Assembly (NCBI GenBank): GCA_001931905.2
Contig: MSJI02000855.1
Span: forward strand, 1 to 35,402
DNA: 35,402 nt
DNA from: Cladosporium sp. IMV 00045
Taxonomy: Eukaryota > Ascomycota > Dothideomycetes > Cladosporiales > Cladosporiaceae
Reading direction: 5' to 3'
Under the pieces are notes generated by a model. That model ran no database searches. It saw only the letters and a list, made by a program, of their open reading frames with translations, and was not told the origin of the DNA. Below are positions 21,769-32,311 of this stretch, one piece after another. How positions within the stretch are numbered: position 1 is the first letter of the stretch; each line of letters begins with the position of its first letter. A program made the translations under genes and the position numbers.

Positions 21769-22616
21769 TTTGGTTGCGCTGAGGTTGGGTTTGGCGGAGA
21801 GTGAGAGGGAGTTGAATTACTTCACGTGGGCGATGAGGAAGTCTTATATATATGTTTAACTGTGGGGCGGGGAATAGATTTATATCGCTGAGGTGGGGAA
21901 AGTGGGAAGTGTCGTCGAATTTGACCTCTTTTGTCAGCAACTGCCGAATTCGTCTTCCAGTTCGCAAGCGAGATGCCGTGTTCCGTGAAGGATTGAATTT
22001 GAATTGTGAGATAAGTGTATTGTCTAGTTTTACAGTTCGATGACTACCTATCTGAACAGGACGACGAAGTCATTACGCACCCGGCGAGTGGCAACAAGCA
22101 TTGCCACTTTCAGAAACGGAGCAAATCTAACAAGCCGTCTAGTAAAATATGCTGTGGCAACAAAAGCAATTGTGCAATCTTATGGCTTTGAACGGCTCTA
22201 TTTGATCTTCGACAAAATCAGAATCGAATGGGAAACAACTCAGAAGTCTGCAGTCTCATCATCGACTGTGGACCGGCGTCAAATCGACTCTGGCCTGGCA
22301 GTGTTTTCGTATTGATTCCGAAGGCTGCAGTGAAGTGGTATGCACACACGGCTCAAGGTTGATTGAACGGCTTTATTCGTGAACGTATGGCGTGACTACG
22401 ACAGTGTCCATCATGGGGGCTCGAACAGCTCCGGTTTCACACCCGATGCTTCGAACTCGGCAACGCAAGATTCATGATTTTAGCTCTCTTCCTGAGATGC
22501 TCAGCGTGGAGCCGGTTGATCTCATTTCTCCCTTGAGAGACAGGAACGGAGAGATTGACCGAGCGTGAAATTTGCAGCAAACGTGTCGACCTTGACATCT
22601 TTGGAAGAAGCAAACC
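21769..22616. other. Intergenic region marking entry to the accessory segment
   Basis: 848 bp. The first ~100 bp hold the methyltransferase promoter. The rest has only short frames without recognisable content and is the 3' flank of the broken NACHT gene. No RNA gene was found: a GCTCGAAC motif near 22430 is tRNA-like only by chance, as the arms do not pair. Confidence 0.45.
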
Positions 22617-25358
22617 TCAGCGTTGATCAACAGTGAAATGCTCCTTTTTGAAACGACCTCTCTCCTTACTGACTGAGCTTGAAATCACAACAGTGGCGTT
22701 GTATTTGTTGGGACACCCCCAAATTTTCGGCCTTCTGGCATGCGAGTGAATTTTGTTGGCAGATCTTGCACTCTTGATCATTATCACCGCATGAGTAGAG
22801 GTTTCAGCGAATTCAGCCATTTTATCTGGAAGCTTCAGGCCCATGAAACTTTCGCCGGCGTGCTCTAACAATTCGATAATTTCTTGAAATAGCGCGCGCG
22901 ACACTTGACAGCCGCATTCAAGAATGGAGACCTTGTTCCTCTCGTCGTAGTGGGAATGCTGACAAGGACAGGGTCCGTCTGACGCAAGCCTCAAAACGCT
23001 TGCTGGGGAGAATACTCTAGCCTCTCTGGATGATGTTTTGACTTCGTCTTCCGCTTCAGGGATTGGCAATGGGCTGGCTCCTGAGTTCAGCAAGATACGC
23101 ATGGTCTCTAGAAGCTCCTGGTGGAATTCCTTGTCGGCAATGCCCTCTATGTCGGCTCTGCAAGCAACCCAGAACCCATAGTCCTTCAGGTGTTGCAAGA
23201 CGTATTGCCATGGAGTAAAGCGAGCGAAAGTCTCATTTGGATCTTGTCCAAGTTCCAAAAGTCGCCTTGAGATCCTAGGGTTTGTCCCTTGCGCGAAGGT
23301 CGAAACAGGCGCGCCTGGTGGCGCCGGGCAGACAGAGTGATGTAAGAAAGGTCGTCCCGTTGATCTTGGCATCGAAGAAGGGCCGGACAGCTTGTCTAGT
23401 ACGTATAACTCATTATCAGTCGCTGCCATCAATGCAAGGAAATTGGACGACCATTTCTGCTCCCTGTTACCGTTTAGAAGTTCATCGCAGTTGAAGCTCA
23501 TTGCTTGAGGGAGAGCGTGCTTGTTTTTAGGGTCCAGCCACTGTTGAACAAGGCCCAATACTCGATTCTGAGGCTTTCTGGACGAATGCTCCGCGAGCCG
23601 GCTGAGTGATGCCATGTCTTTGACAATGTCGCCTGGAAAGCCGGCCCTAATCATGCACGCAAATGCCGTCACGCTGGCCTCGTTCACATCGAAGTCCAGG
23701 TTGATAAGTTGCGGCTTGACGGCTGCGCAGCTGAGAAAATCGTCTACCGACTTATGTAGGTAATCCACCGTCGAGGAGACGAAGAGACTTCTGTTGTGGT
23801 CGTTTCTCGGGTCTGGGAGGGCTTCCATCTGGAGCAATCCTGCGCAATGGCTTCTCAAAATATCGGGCATCTTGTACAGCCTATTACGCAGCTGAATTTG
23901 GAGAGCCTCCTGCTGTTCTTCTTTACTAGGCTGCTTCTCCATCTGCCTTTTCTGCCTCTGATAGAGCTGAGTCTGCTTTCCTGAAAACCCAGGTAGCCCT
24001 TCACGCGGGGATAGCAAGACCTCATGTACCGACAAGTCGATCGTTTCGAACGTGCAGGCGAGCGAGAGAGCCAAAGCATCACATTTGATGTTATGACATT
24101 TCCAATGCCGCATTAGACACATCATACGAAGGCCTTCGCTTTTGTATCGTCGTTGTATGCCATTGAACATGACTCCGAAGAGAAGCTCCAGCTCGGCGGG
24201 AAGTTCACGAACAACCGGCGGAAGCTGAGCCAGATCGTCACCAGCATATATTGACTCAAGAAATTTGTTGACAACAATGTGCACCCATAGAAAGACCCCC
24301 GAGGCTCTTGTGGTGATTTCACGGAGCAAGTTTCCTGTTTGAGTTGGAAAAGTCTTGAGCATTTCGCAGAACTTCTTTTCACCACTCAGTTTTCCTTAGA
24401 TAAAGGCAGATATATCTTGCGTGGTGAGGTCTTCCAGGTTGGCAATATGCCCTCGAGAGATTGTATGCTCTAGAGTACATTCAGGTCGACTCGAGATAAT
24501 CAATTTTACCAAGGGACTTTGCGCGAACTCGAGCAGCATTTCGACCAGGTCAGCTCTTTGGGCGCCGTTCCCGTCGTACTCATCTATACCGTCAATCACA
24601 ATGAAAATCCTCGCTTCGAGCTCTTTGCGAGTTAACAAGTGCTTGAATGCCCCGACGAGCTCTTCGAAATCAGGCTGTAGATCGTCGCATCTACTCGACC
24701 ACTCTGGAAAAGCCTTTTGAAGTATGTCCTGCCATTGTCTATGGCCGGCCAGACACTTTTCGCATTGCGGAGTCGTTCGCCACCAGTTCTCGCAAGTCAC
24801 CAGTTTGTTGCGCAAAGTCAAAAACAGCTTATGTAAGAGAGACCGAAGGAGACCTTCTCGCGATCTCTGCATTTCAGCACCAGTTCTCCAGAAGAAGTAA
24901 GATAGCCGCACCAAGGCGTGTGAACCAGACCATAATTCAAGGGCATCTTTGGCCCTGTCGGGTGAAAGGATCATTTTCATCAGTGTCGATTTGCCACTTC
25001 CTGCTTTGCCCCGGAGCCAGTACAGACTATCAGATGAGCTTAACCACGACCGTAGTGTTGACTTCGGCCGCTCGTTACCTGATTCGAGGCTGAGCATCCA
25101 CTCGAACGTTGTCTCAAAAGGCGAGGATATCATTCCACGACGAGCGTGCATCAAAGAAAATGATAGCCATTTCAGCAGCCGTAGACTATCCTTCCATTCT
25201 TCTGCGAACACATCGACGCTGTCAAATCTGTCCCCAAGATGCACCTTCGCATTGCCAGAAATATGTATGTTGTGGTAATTGCTATTCCGTGTGCGGTCGC
25301 TATGACGTGTTCTCATGCTTGCTACCGGAGGCGGCGCACTGCAAGATGTCGCTAGCAT
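22617..25358 (-). pseudogene. NACHT (NLR/STAND) protein gene with an in-frame stop
   Basis: A single minus-strand frame runs from ATG 25358 to a stop at 22617, about 913 codons, interrupted only by TAA at 24396-24398. Before it are the P-loop GKAGSGKS (117-124), Walker B IFIVIDGIDEYD (251-262) and the sensor-like IISSRPE. After it, in the same frame, come LLREITTRASGVFLWVHIVV and LPAELELLFGVMFNGI, the usual continuation of fungal NACHT proteins. There is no GT-AG pair around the stop that could remove it. Fungal NLRs are nucleotide-switch sensors in allorecognition and cell death. No ankyrin or WD repeats are visible in the C-terminal half. The protein before the NACHT is unusually short (about 40 aa plus the motif NIHISGNAKVHLGDRF), so an N-terminal effector domain is missing or unrecognised. 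Sequencing error or readthrough are alternatives. Confidence 0.78.
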
Positions 25359-25487
25359 TATCGTCTAGAGATCTTTATCCACGATTGTCGCAAAGTTACG
25401 GTCGTAAAGTGGCATGGAGTCTTGCTTCAATAGTTCAGCACGCAGAGAACATATGACGTCTTGCTCGGGCGACAGATAAACGAACAT
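25359..25487 (-). other. In-frame 5' extension of the NACHT frame, ending in TAG
   Basis: Upstream of the called start, the same frame is open from an ATG at 25487 for 40 codons (beginning MFVYLSPEQDVICSLRAELL). It then meets TAG at 25365-25367, three codons before the called ATG. The composition looks protein-like. It may be a remnant of a longer N-terminus, part of an exon with an intron I could not place, or chance. Confidence 0.3.
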
Positions 25488-26181
25488 TTAAATGTTGTTT
25501 GAACAGACTGTAAGATAAGCTGGCATCAGGTTGATGAGGCTGATGCAAATGCGTGGCACGCTCAGCAGCGTGGCTGGCTGAGAGGTACTTAAGCACTCAT
25601 CACATGTACTGCGGACACTTGTTGATGCTCTGGGTGGGTATGTTATGTCGTCTGGTTAACGAGCGAGAGTCTGATTGTATTAAACCTGAAAGGTGATCAA
25701 TGTATCACTTAGCCTCCAGAAAATACCTAGCTAATAAGTACTCGAAGCACATATACATATACTGAACGTCACATCCTTCAAGCAGACGCCTATTGCACCG
25801 TTGTGCGACTGAATATACAATACAACCAAGTCAACTACACACCATCCGACATGGAATTTTTTTAGTATGACCGGTCGAAGCAATCGGGGGGCTTTGCGAA
25901 CTCTCCAATCAAATCTCTTTTCCTTAAACCATCTTGCCAGCTCAACGCCCTAAGGCCACATCCCAACATGTCGCACTAGCTTTTTGTTTCAATTAATGAA
26001 TCCTTATCTGTCATCAAAAGCAAGAAAGGTACCACGACCCTAAGTCTGTACCAAATAAGGCGGTAGAATCGCTTGCAATGCTTGCGCAAGCTCTGGGTGG
26101 GTAGTGGGTAGGTAGCTTATTCGCGGGTTAGGACCAATTTTCGTCGTTCACAAGTATGTTAGCCAAATCACTATTGACCGC
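25488..26181. other. Intergenic region between the NACHT remnant and the unknown gene
   Basis: 694 bp, AT-rich in parts, with CA and TG dinucleotides still common, so not RIP-saturated. No gene, repeat or RNA was recognised. Confidence 0.4.
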
Positions 26182-27110
26182 TTAATCTTCCGTCAACTTA
26201 CTCCCACTGTCAGCGAGTTCGAGCTGATACTTTGTATACTCTGACGGTCTGGGCGATGTGCCTGTGGCATGCATGTCTTGCCGCGAGAAGATTCCACCTT
26301 GCCCAATTGCAAAGAGTTTGATAGTCAACGCATCATGACTACCACCTAATCCTAGGCTACGTTTCCCTAGTTGAGGTAGTGTGGATGTCAGCCCCAAGTG
26401 GTCCTCGGAACATTGAAGAAGATGCCTGCTTACACCTGGCCGTGAGCCACCTCTTGTTCTTGGAAGATTCCTGCCATAGACGGAAACTGAAAGCGATGTC
26501 GGTCTTCACTCGTGGACCTTGCCAGACGAGGAGCTCTGCAGCGCCCAAGTCTTTCGGCCCCGCGAGTTTTCGCAATTGCCTGAGAGTCGTCAAGTGAAAG
26601 ATGTGTATCAGAGTCCAGTCACTGAGACCATCAAGGAATTGGAAACAGCCTAAAGAGGGTCAATTAGCGCTTCTTCTTCGTCGCCTCAAGCTTTTCGTAC
26701 ATGGAAAAGATGCCATTGAAAGGCTCACCATCCTGTTCTTCAAATCTGAAGGAGCACACACTGGTGGCTTGCTCAATCTCACACCTCTCAAATTGACTTT
26801 TCTTGTTCGACATTTCCTCCGGTGTCCATTCCATCCCATTAATGTCCGAGATGTAGTTCACTGTCGAGACCTCTTCCACCACGATTTCGTTCAAAGAAAG
26901 ATGCTTGAAGCGAATATCGGAATTTGGCGAGAGGAAGTACAGTTGTGAGGTTGATTTCCTCGAGGAGTGTGCTGAGTCCGCGCCAGGTCCGCAGAGGTAA
27001 ATGGCGTCAGTAGTTTCGCTACCCGACATATAGGTGACGCGGCAAACGTTTTGTTTGCCACTGTGGCCGAAAAGGTCCAATTGCTCATTCAATTGCTTGT
27101 CCAGTGTCAT
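26182..27110 (-). CDS. Unrecognised three-exon gene in the NLR/HeLo locus
   Basis: Hand-built model on the minus strand: exons 27110-26729, 26649-26434 and 26366-26182, total 783 nt, 260 aa. The introns are 79 nt (GTGAGC...TTTAG, GCTAAT branch site) and 67 nt (GTAAGC...ACTAG, CTGAC branch site). Three open frames in different phases join without any stop, strong evidence for a real, intact gene. The product has no signal peptide or membrane segment. Visible segments are SDINGMEWTPEEMSNKK (88-104), CSFRFEEQDGCFQFLDGLSDW (119-139, crossing intron 1) and SHDALTIKLFAIGQGGIFSR near the end. I cannot name the family; the pattern suggests a fungus-specific globular domain. Its ATG is 118 bp from the divergent HeLo gene. 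Function is unknown; context suggests a role linked to cell-death genes. Confidence 0.7.
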
Positions 27111-27228
27111 TTGTCCTAAAGCCGATCATGAGATTGCAGTTTGCCCACTCGAAGTCTGCTCGGATATACCACTCAAAGGTATTTTGGCGCCGAGCTGCCT
27201 GGGATTCGGCAGTGTATGAAGATCGGCG
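27111..27228. promoter_or_regulatory. Short divergent promoter, unknown gene / HeLo gene
   Basis: Only 118 bp separate the two outward-facing ATGs. Any promoters must overlap here or lie inside the coding regions. No TATA box was recognised. Confidence 0.4.
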
Positions 27229-28928
27229 ATGGTAGTTGAAGTTGTGGGCGTCGTTTCGCTCACTCTACAAGTCTTCCACGGCTGCATCAAGGCATATACT
27301 CTATGCCAGACTGCTCGTAACTTGGATCGCGATGGAGACCTCTTGAGCGCAAAGCTATCTGTCCAGCAGCCTCTACTCGAAGAATGGGCGGAATGGTCGG
27401 GCATACTCTCGCACACCCCAGACAAACCTGCAGCATACTGGGACGCGATCAGGACGATTCTCGAAAAACAGACCGAACCTCTTCTTGGGGCTTTCGAGCT
27501 TTGAGAGCAATACGCCCCGAAACCAGGGACTCAACAGGTAGCCCCGAGGCCGAGATCCGGGAGGCAACTCGACATGTCTCGCGTACGCAGTCTTTTTGAC
27601 AAGCTACAACGCCGTTCGTCAAATGAAAGAGCCTCGAGTCCACAACAAGCCCACAGTGTCTGGCAAAAGGCTTCTTGGGCAGTCACGGACAAGCAAAAGA
27701 TGGAGCAGCTTGTGAAAGAGATTCAAAGCTTGAACAATCAGCTTTTCAAATTCCTTCAACACCAAGCTGTGGTGGACATTCAGAAGACACAAGATATGAT
27801 GTCGCGGGCCCTGATGTTCTTGTGTAACAACAATGCAGAACTCAAGAATGTCGAGGACCTTCTTTCCACAAATACGACCGCTAATTCGGTGAAAGAGGCA
27901 GCGCTCGTCAAAAAGTGGCGATTGATGCTCAAGACCGATCTGCAAAACACCAAAAGCGCGCTGCAGCGTGCATCAACTGGACTCGCGGACGCTGATATCC
28001 GTTACTTTAGCTTCCAGAAGCTATCCTCAGCAATCTCGCAGGAGAAGCAGGGCGTCTGCGTCGCTGAACATAATGATTGGACGGTTTTCGTCGAGTGGCG
28101 GACCATTCCAAACAACGGGGAGGCAATGAAAGCTTCGTTGAAGAGACTGGCCAAGTTGATACAAGTTGCGAATGATCCTGCGTTTCAGGCACTGCCTTGC
28201 CAAGGCTACGTCGAGCATGTGGAGATTGGCCGTTTTGGGCTCGTCTCCAATATCACGTACCTGACCACCAGTACTCCCGCGGTTTCCTTCAAGACTGCGT
28301 CTCTTAACGACCTCATCAAGCAACGTGGTTGGGCCCCGTTGGCGACTCGAATGCGCATTGCGTACGAGATGGCCGAAGCAGTGCTTCAGCTTCACACTGT
28401 CGGCTGGCTTCACAAGAGCATCCATTCCGGAAACATCAGGTTCGTCATCCCGAATCCCGGGCAAGCAAACAAGATCGCTTTAGAGAAGCCATATCGTGTT
28501 GGCTACGACTATGCGCGCCCAGACACGGAGTCAGGTGCAGCGCTGACTGAGAATGCCGACTGGATCGAGGAAGGCGATTTTACTAGGATCTCGACTATCG
28601 TGGGAAGACTCGGAAACCTTTCTGCAGGACTTTTGACATGTACGGGTTTGCCTCGCTCTTGATTGGGTTGGCCCTTTGGGAGTATCTCGAGACAATATTA
28701 GGGAGATATCGCCACATCATAGGCGCTGATGTGAAAGCGTCAAGCCCGTCGCTCGTCGATCTCTTCGCAAACACTGACTTCCAAGACGAGTTGCTACATC
28801 ATGTGGAGCCATCGTACGCTGACTCAGTCCGAAAGTGCCTCGACTATTCAGAAGACTACATCATCGGTGAATCGAGTGTGCTTGACTCGTTGGAGTCTAC
28901 TCTTTCGAGACGGGTACCACTCGTCTGA
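27229..28928 (+). pseudogene. HeLo-domain plus kinase-like protein gene, multiply broken
   Basis: The first 91 codons (VVGVVSLTLQVFHGCIKAYTL...) match the N-terminus of fungal HeLo domains, the membrane-targeting cell-death domain of HET-S-type proteins. TGA at 27502-27504 (codon 92) interrupts the frame. The same frame then continues through the rest of the HeLo region and a kinase-like domain (AEAVLQLHTVGWLHKSIHSG, then YRVGYDYARPD). At about 28576-28582 the coding frame shifts, consistent with one lost base, and a TAG lies at 28584-28586 in the new frame. That frame runs on (DYRGKTRKPF, MYGFASLLIGLALWEYLE, VRKCLDYSEDYIIGE) to a stop at 28926. No introns were found that remove these lesions. 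The kinase-like part has HKS where active kinases have HRD, so it is probably a pseudokinase. Assembly error is the main alternative. Confidence 0.75.
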
Positions 28929-30133
28929 TCCCTTCCAACCTGGAGTGCGGTCGGACACGCAGAGTAGGGCATACTTTGTGTTTCGCCGTCAACCATTTAT
29001 TGCCCAAACGATGGCCAATACGATGCCTCGTGACCCCACAACGCGTAACAACACATCTTCATTTAAAGAAGCCTCAGGCAGACCTGCAAATCCCCGGGGC
29101 TCATTTCGGAGGACAAGATACCCTGCTGAACATCAAAGGGATATTGGTACTATTCTCCAAACAGCAAGTTCGAGTGATCTTCACAAGATCCTGACAAATC
29201 ACTTCGATGTTCGAGCCACCGACGATCTCCTGTGGCGTACTGACATGGTCGGCACACGGCCGGCATGATGTCGCCGAAGTCATTGTCAAGCAGAGAAATC
29301 GGTCGCCAGAGGCCTGATTCAGGCCTTGGGTCCCTCTTTCAGTCATGCCGAAACAGACCGCGTATCTTCACGATCGAGCCCACGCCGATCTTGAGGGGTT
29401 TCAAGACATGACTTCCGGCAACCTTGCTGGATCAAATGTTATTCTGGTTGACCTTGGGAGATTGGGATCTGTGTCGGACTATCGCATCGGTTTGCGGCTT
29501 AGGTTGTATGCAAGAAGTTGGATTGGGTGATGAACGCCCACTAACAGGAGTGTGCACTCGTATCGCAATGATGGTTGTTGCAATACGTTCACAATCTTTT
29601 GCAGCAATCTAAATCAGAATCTTCCGTCGAGCTTTGCTCCGTGTCTGTAAGCTATGTCAGTTTTTGGTATCTGCTCAATATCCGGTCGAGTCAATGCGCC
29701 CGCGACGATGGATTGCGGACTCTTCACAACGTCGTCGATTCAACCTCTCAACTGTTGTGCAGAAATTTTAGTATTTCTTTGAGATCGGCGTTGCAAGTAA
29801 AGGCAAAAATGAATGGAGTTCAAATCCCAACATGTTCATCACAGGCAGTTTGCTCACAAGATGTGCTCACTCCCGCGATCTGCGCGAGCCATCTGCGCGA
29901 GCGATCTATTACAAACCGATTCATTACACATTTAAGTATGCAGCGATGAGAGCGGACAGACTTGATAGCCCTGAACAGGCAACCCGCGAGATAGCAGAAT
30001 TGGGTCATGGAATATGAGCTGTGCAGCAGATGTACCAGTCAGATTCGTCGCAGGTCGAGCAGTGAACGGCAAAGTATTTACATAGCTACATAACGGCACC
30101 ATCCAGCTCTTCAACCGCCCTCAACACGCTATT
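28929..30133. other. Gene-poor stretch with short protein-like frames
   Basis: 1.2 kb without a callable gene. On the plus strand near 28976-29530, short frames read like coding remnants (for example GAHFGGQDTLLNIKGILVLF at about 29095-29155 and MTSGNLAGSNVILVDLG at about 29408-29460), separated by stops. I do not recognise them. The right end is the 3' flank of the GMC gene. Confidence 0.35.
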
Positions 30134-32240
30134 TTACTCCTGGCTAAGCTGCTCCAAGATGACATCAGCCGCCTTCTCGGCGACCATGTAAGTCGAGACG
30201 GCAGTGAAAGTACCCGGGATCTTTGGGAAGACGGAAGCATCAACGACACGCAGACCAGCAGTGCCGCGGACCCTGAAGCTGGAATCAAGGACAGCCATCT
30301 CGTCATCGTCAGCGCCGATGGGGCACGATGATGAGGCGTGGTGACCCCAGGCGGTGTCCTTTGCGAACTGAGCGATGTCTTCCGGCGTGGTGACATCCGC
30401 GCCGGGGAGGGTCTCATCGATCTCGACGAGCTGACGCTTGAAGGAGTCACGGGCGAGGTTGACGCCCTCGGTGAGGGCAGTGAGGTCCTTCTCGAAGTCA
30501 CCGACACCAGCATCAAAGTAGTTGTAGAGAATTTCAGGCATGTCAAGAGGGTCTGCAGAGCGGAGCTTGATAGATCCTGCGTTGTTGCGTGGGTGAGCCT
30601 TGAGGATTGCCCAGGTGAACCAGTCGTGGTCGGCGGTAGCGTTGTAACTGTAGCCAGGGAAGTAACCACGGAAGTTGACGGGGCCACCGAAGACGAAGAT
30701 GTCAAAGTTGTCTTGCTCGGCGACACTGGACTTGTGGAACATGGCGGCACCCAGTCCAGGGGATTCGTAGATACCACGGTTGCCGAGGACAGGGTGGTTC
30801 CAGCGCGTAAGGCACTGGTCCTCGTCACTGCCGTCGAACCTACAGCCATTGAATGCGACGAAATCAGAGGGAGCTTTGCCCTGGACGCTGATCTCATAGT
30901 GGTCCTGGAGGTTGGTGCCAACACCGGGAAGGTCAACAATGACAGGAATGTCAAATTCCTCGAGCTCGCTGGCGGGACCGACACCGCTGAGTTTCAGGAG
31001 CTGAGGAGAGTTGTATGTGCCTCCGGAGATGATGACTTCGCGAGAAGCAGTCGCAGATCCAGCCTCACCAGCATTGCCGCTGTTCTTGGGGCTGGCCTTG
31101 TAAAGGTATTGACCGTCAAGGAACTCAACACCAGTAGCACGAGGGGGAGTGGACTCGTCGAAGTTGATCTTGGTAACGTGGCAGTTGGTCCTGACATCTG
31201 GGCTCTATATTAGATTGAATGTTCTCTACGTTCCCCCGGAAGGGGATATAATGCAAACTTACCAAGGGGGTAAGCCTTCTCGCCATCGTCAGTTTTAGCA
31301 TCGCGAACAGCAACGACAAATTCTCTGGAACCACCGCGCTTGCCATCCTCGGTTGACAAGGGGATCTGGAAAGCCGCGGACCGGGTATCACGTTCGGGAG
31401 AAGGCGAGTTGGGATCAGCACCCACAAGGGAGGCGAGGTTGAAGACAGTATCGGTCAGGTTACCGAGCGCAAAGGTGGCGCCGGTCACCAAGCTGAGAAG
31501 CTTAGGGTCGGAGAGGACAATATCGAGGGGCGCGTAGGATGTTCCAAGCCAGCCATCGTAGCCATGACCCTCCTGGCCGGGGAGCAAGTAGTGGTTGTTC
31601 TCGAGCTTTGCGAAGTACTTGCGCATGTTGTCGGCGGACCATGATTCATCACCGGTGATGGTAGCAATGTTGTCAAAGTCTAGAATGGATCAGTCAACAC
31701 TCCTCCATTTACTGAACAAGCTGCATGTACGCACCCGAGTTGTGGGGATAAACGGCGATCAGAGCATTGTGGGCTGTGCAGCCTCCCAGAGTGCCGGTAC
31801 GGGGATACAGAGTACCCATCATCTCAGAATCGGCTGGAGGGTCGAGACCAGTGTAGATATCGCCATCGGGAGTTCGGTAAGAAGTCTTGAAGTCGCGAGC
31901 TTGACGCTCCTCATCAGCGTAGTGCTTGACAAAGAAGTTCCACGCCAGATTGGGATCCTCCGAGACCCTGGCATGGTAGGCAGGAACAGTGTAGTTGATG
32001 TTATCGACCTGGTCGTCTCCAGCTTCGATGAGTAGAGTCTTGTGACCAGCGAGGGCAAGACGAGCGGCAAGGGGACTGTGAAATGATTAGGAATATGTAG
32101 GATACCAGTAGATCCAGGCGGGTCACGTACCCTCCGCCAGCACCAGATCCAACAACGACATATTCGTAGCCAGTCAGATCAGCAGCAGTAGCGACGGAAG
32201 CGACGGCTGCAAGCGAGCCGATCAATTGTTGGAAACGCAT
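30134..32240 (-). CDS. Secreted GMC oxidoreductase
   Basis: Four exons on the minus strand: 32240-32131, 32075-31735, 31679-31263 and 31197-30134, total 1932 nt, 643 aa. The introns are 55, 55 and 65 nt, all GT-AG. GMC flavoenzymes oxidise alcohols, sugars or choline using FAD. Visible features are a signal peptide (1-20), the FAD dinucleotide-binding motif GSGAGG (31-36, at the first splice), GTLGGCTAHNALIAVYPH, ISGGTYNSPQLLKLSGVGP (GMC signature 2) and the C-terminal WGHHASSSCPIG (His about 575/576). VFPKIPGTFTAVSTYMVAEK follows, where many GMC enzymes carry a second catalytic His or Asn that is not obvious here. The size fits the family (550-650 aa). Substrate is not deducible. It lies next to a RIP-mutated repeat. 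Confidence 0.9.
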
Positions 32241-32258
32241 TATTACTATAAAAGAATG

Positions 32259-32311
32259 CTGATGTGATCAATTAGCATCCATGCGAAAGAATGGCGTGAA
32301 GGATTGCTTAC
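32259..32311 (-). other. Candidate 5' UTR intron of the GMC gene
   Basis: Reading on the minus strand, GTAAGC at the 5' end, a GCTAATT branch site and CATCAG at the 3' end define a possible 53-nt intron 18 bp upstream of the ATG. It matches the size and signals of the coding introns. Transcript evidence is absent, so this is inference. Confidence 0.4.

Noticed and set aside
22420..22470. tRNA-like GTTCGA/GCTCGAAC motif
   Set aside because: T-arm and acceptor stems do not pair and no A or B box order fits.
27519..27590. Possible intron (GTAGCC...CGCAG) that might remove the HeLo TGA
   Set aside because: It lies downstream of the TGA and would create another stop directly after joining.
28530..28586. 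Possible intron ending TACTAG to explain the HeLo frame change
   Set aside because: Available upstream GT sites are in the wrong phase or remove conserved kinase-like sequence, so a frameshift is the simpler reading.
30338..31213. 291-codon plus-strand frame opposite the GMC gene
   Set aside because: Antisense shadow of a well-supported coding exon with GMC motifs on the other strand.
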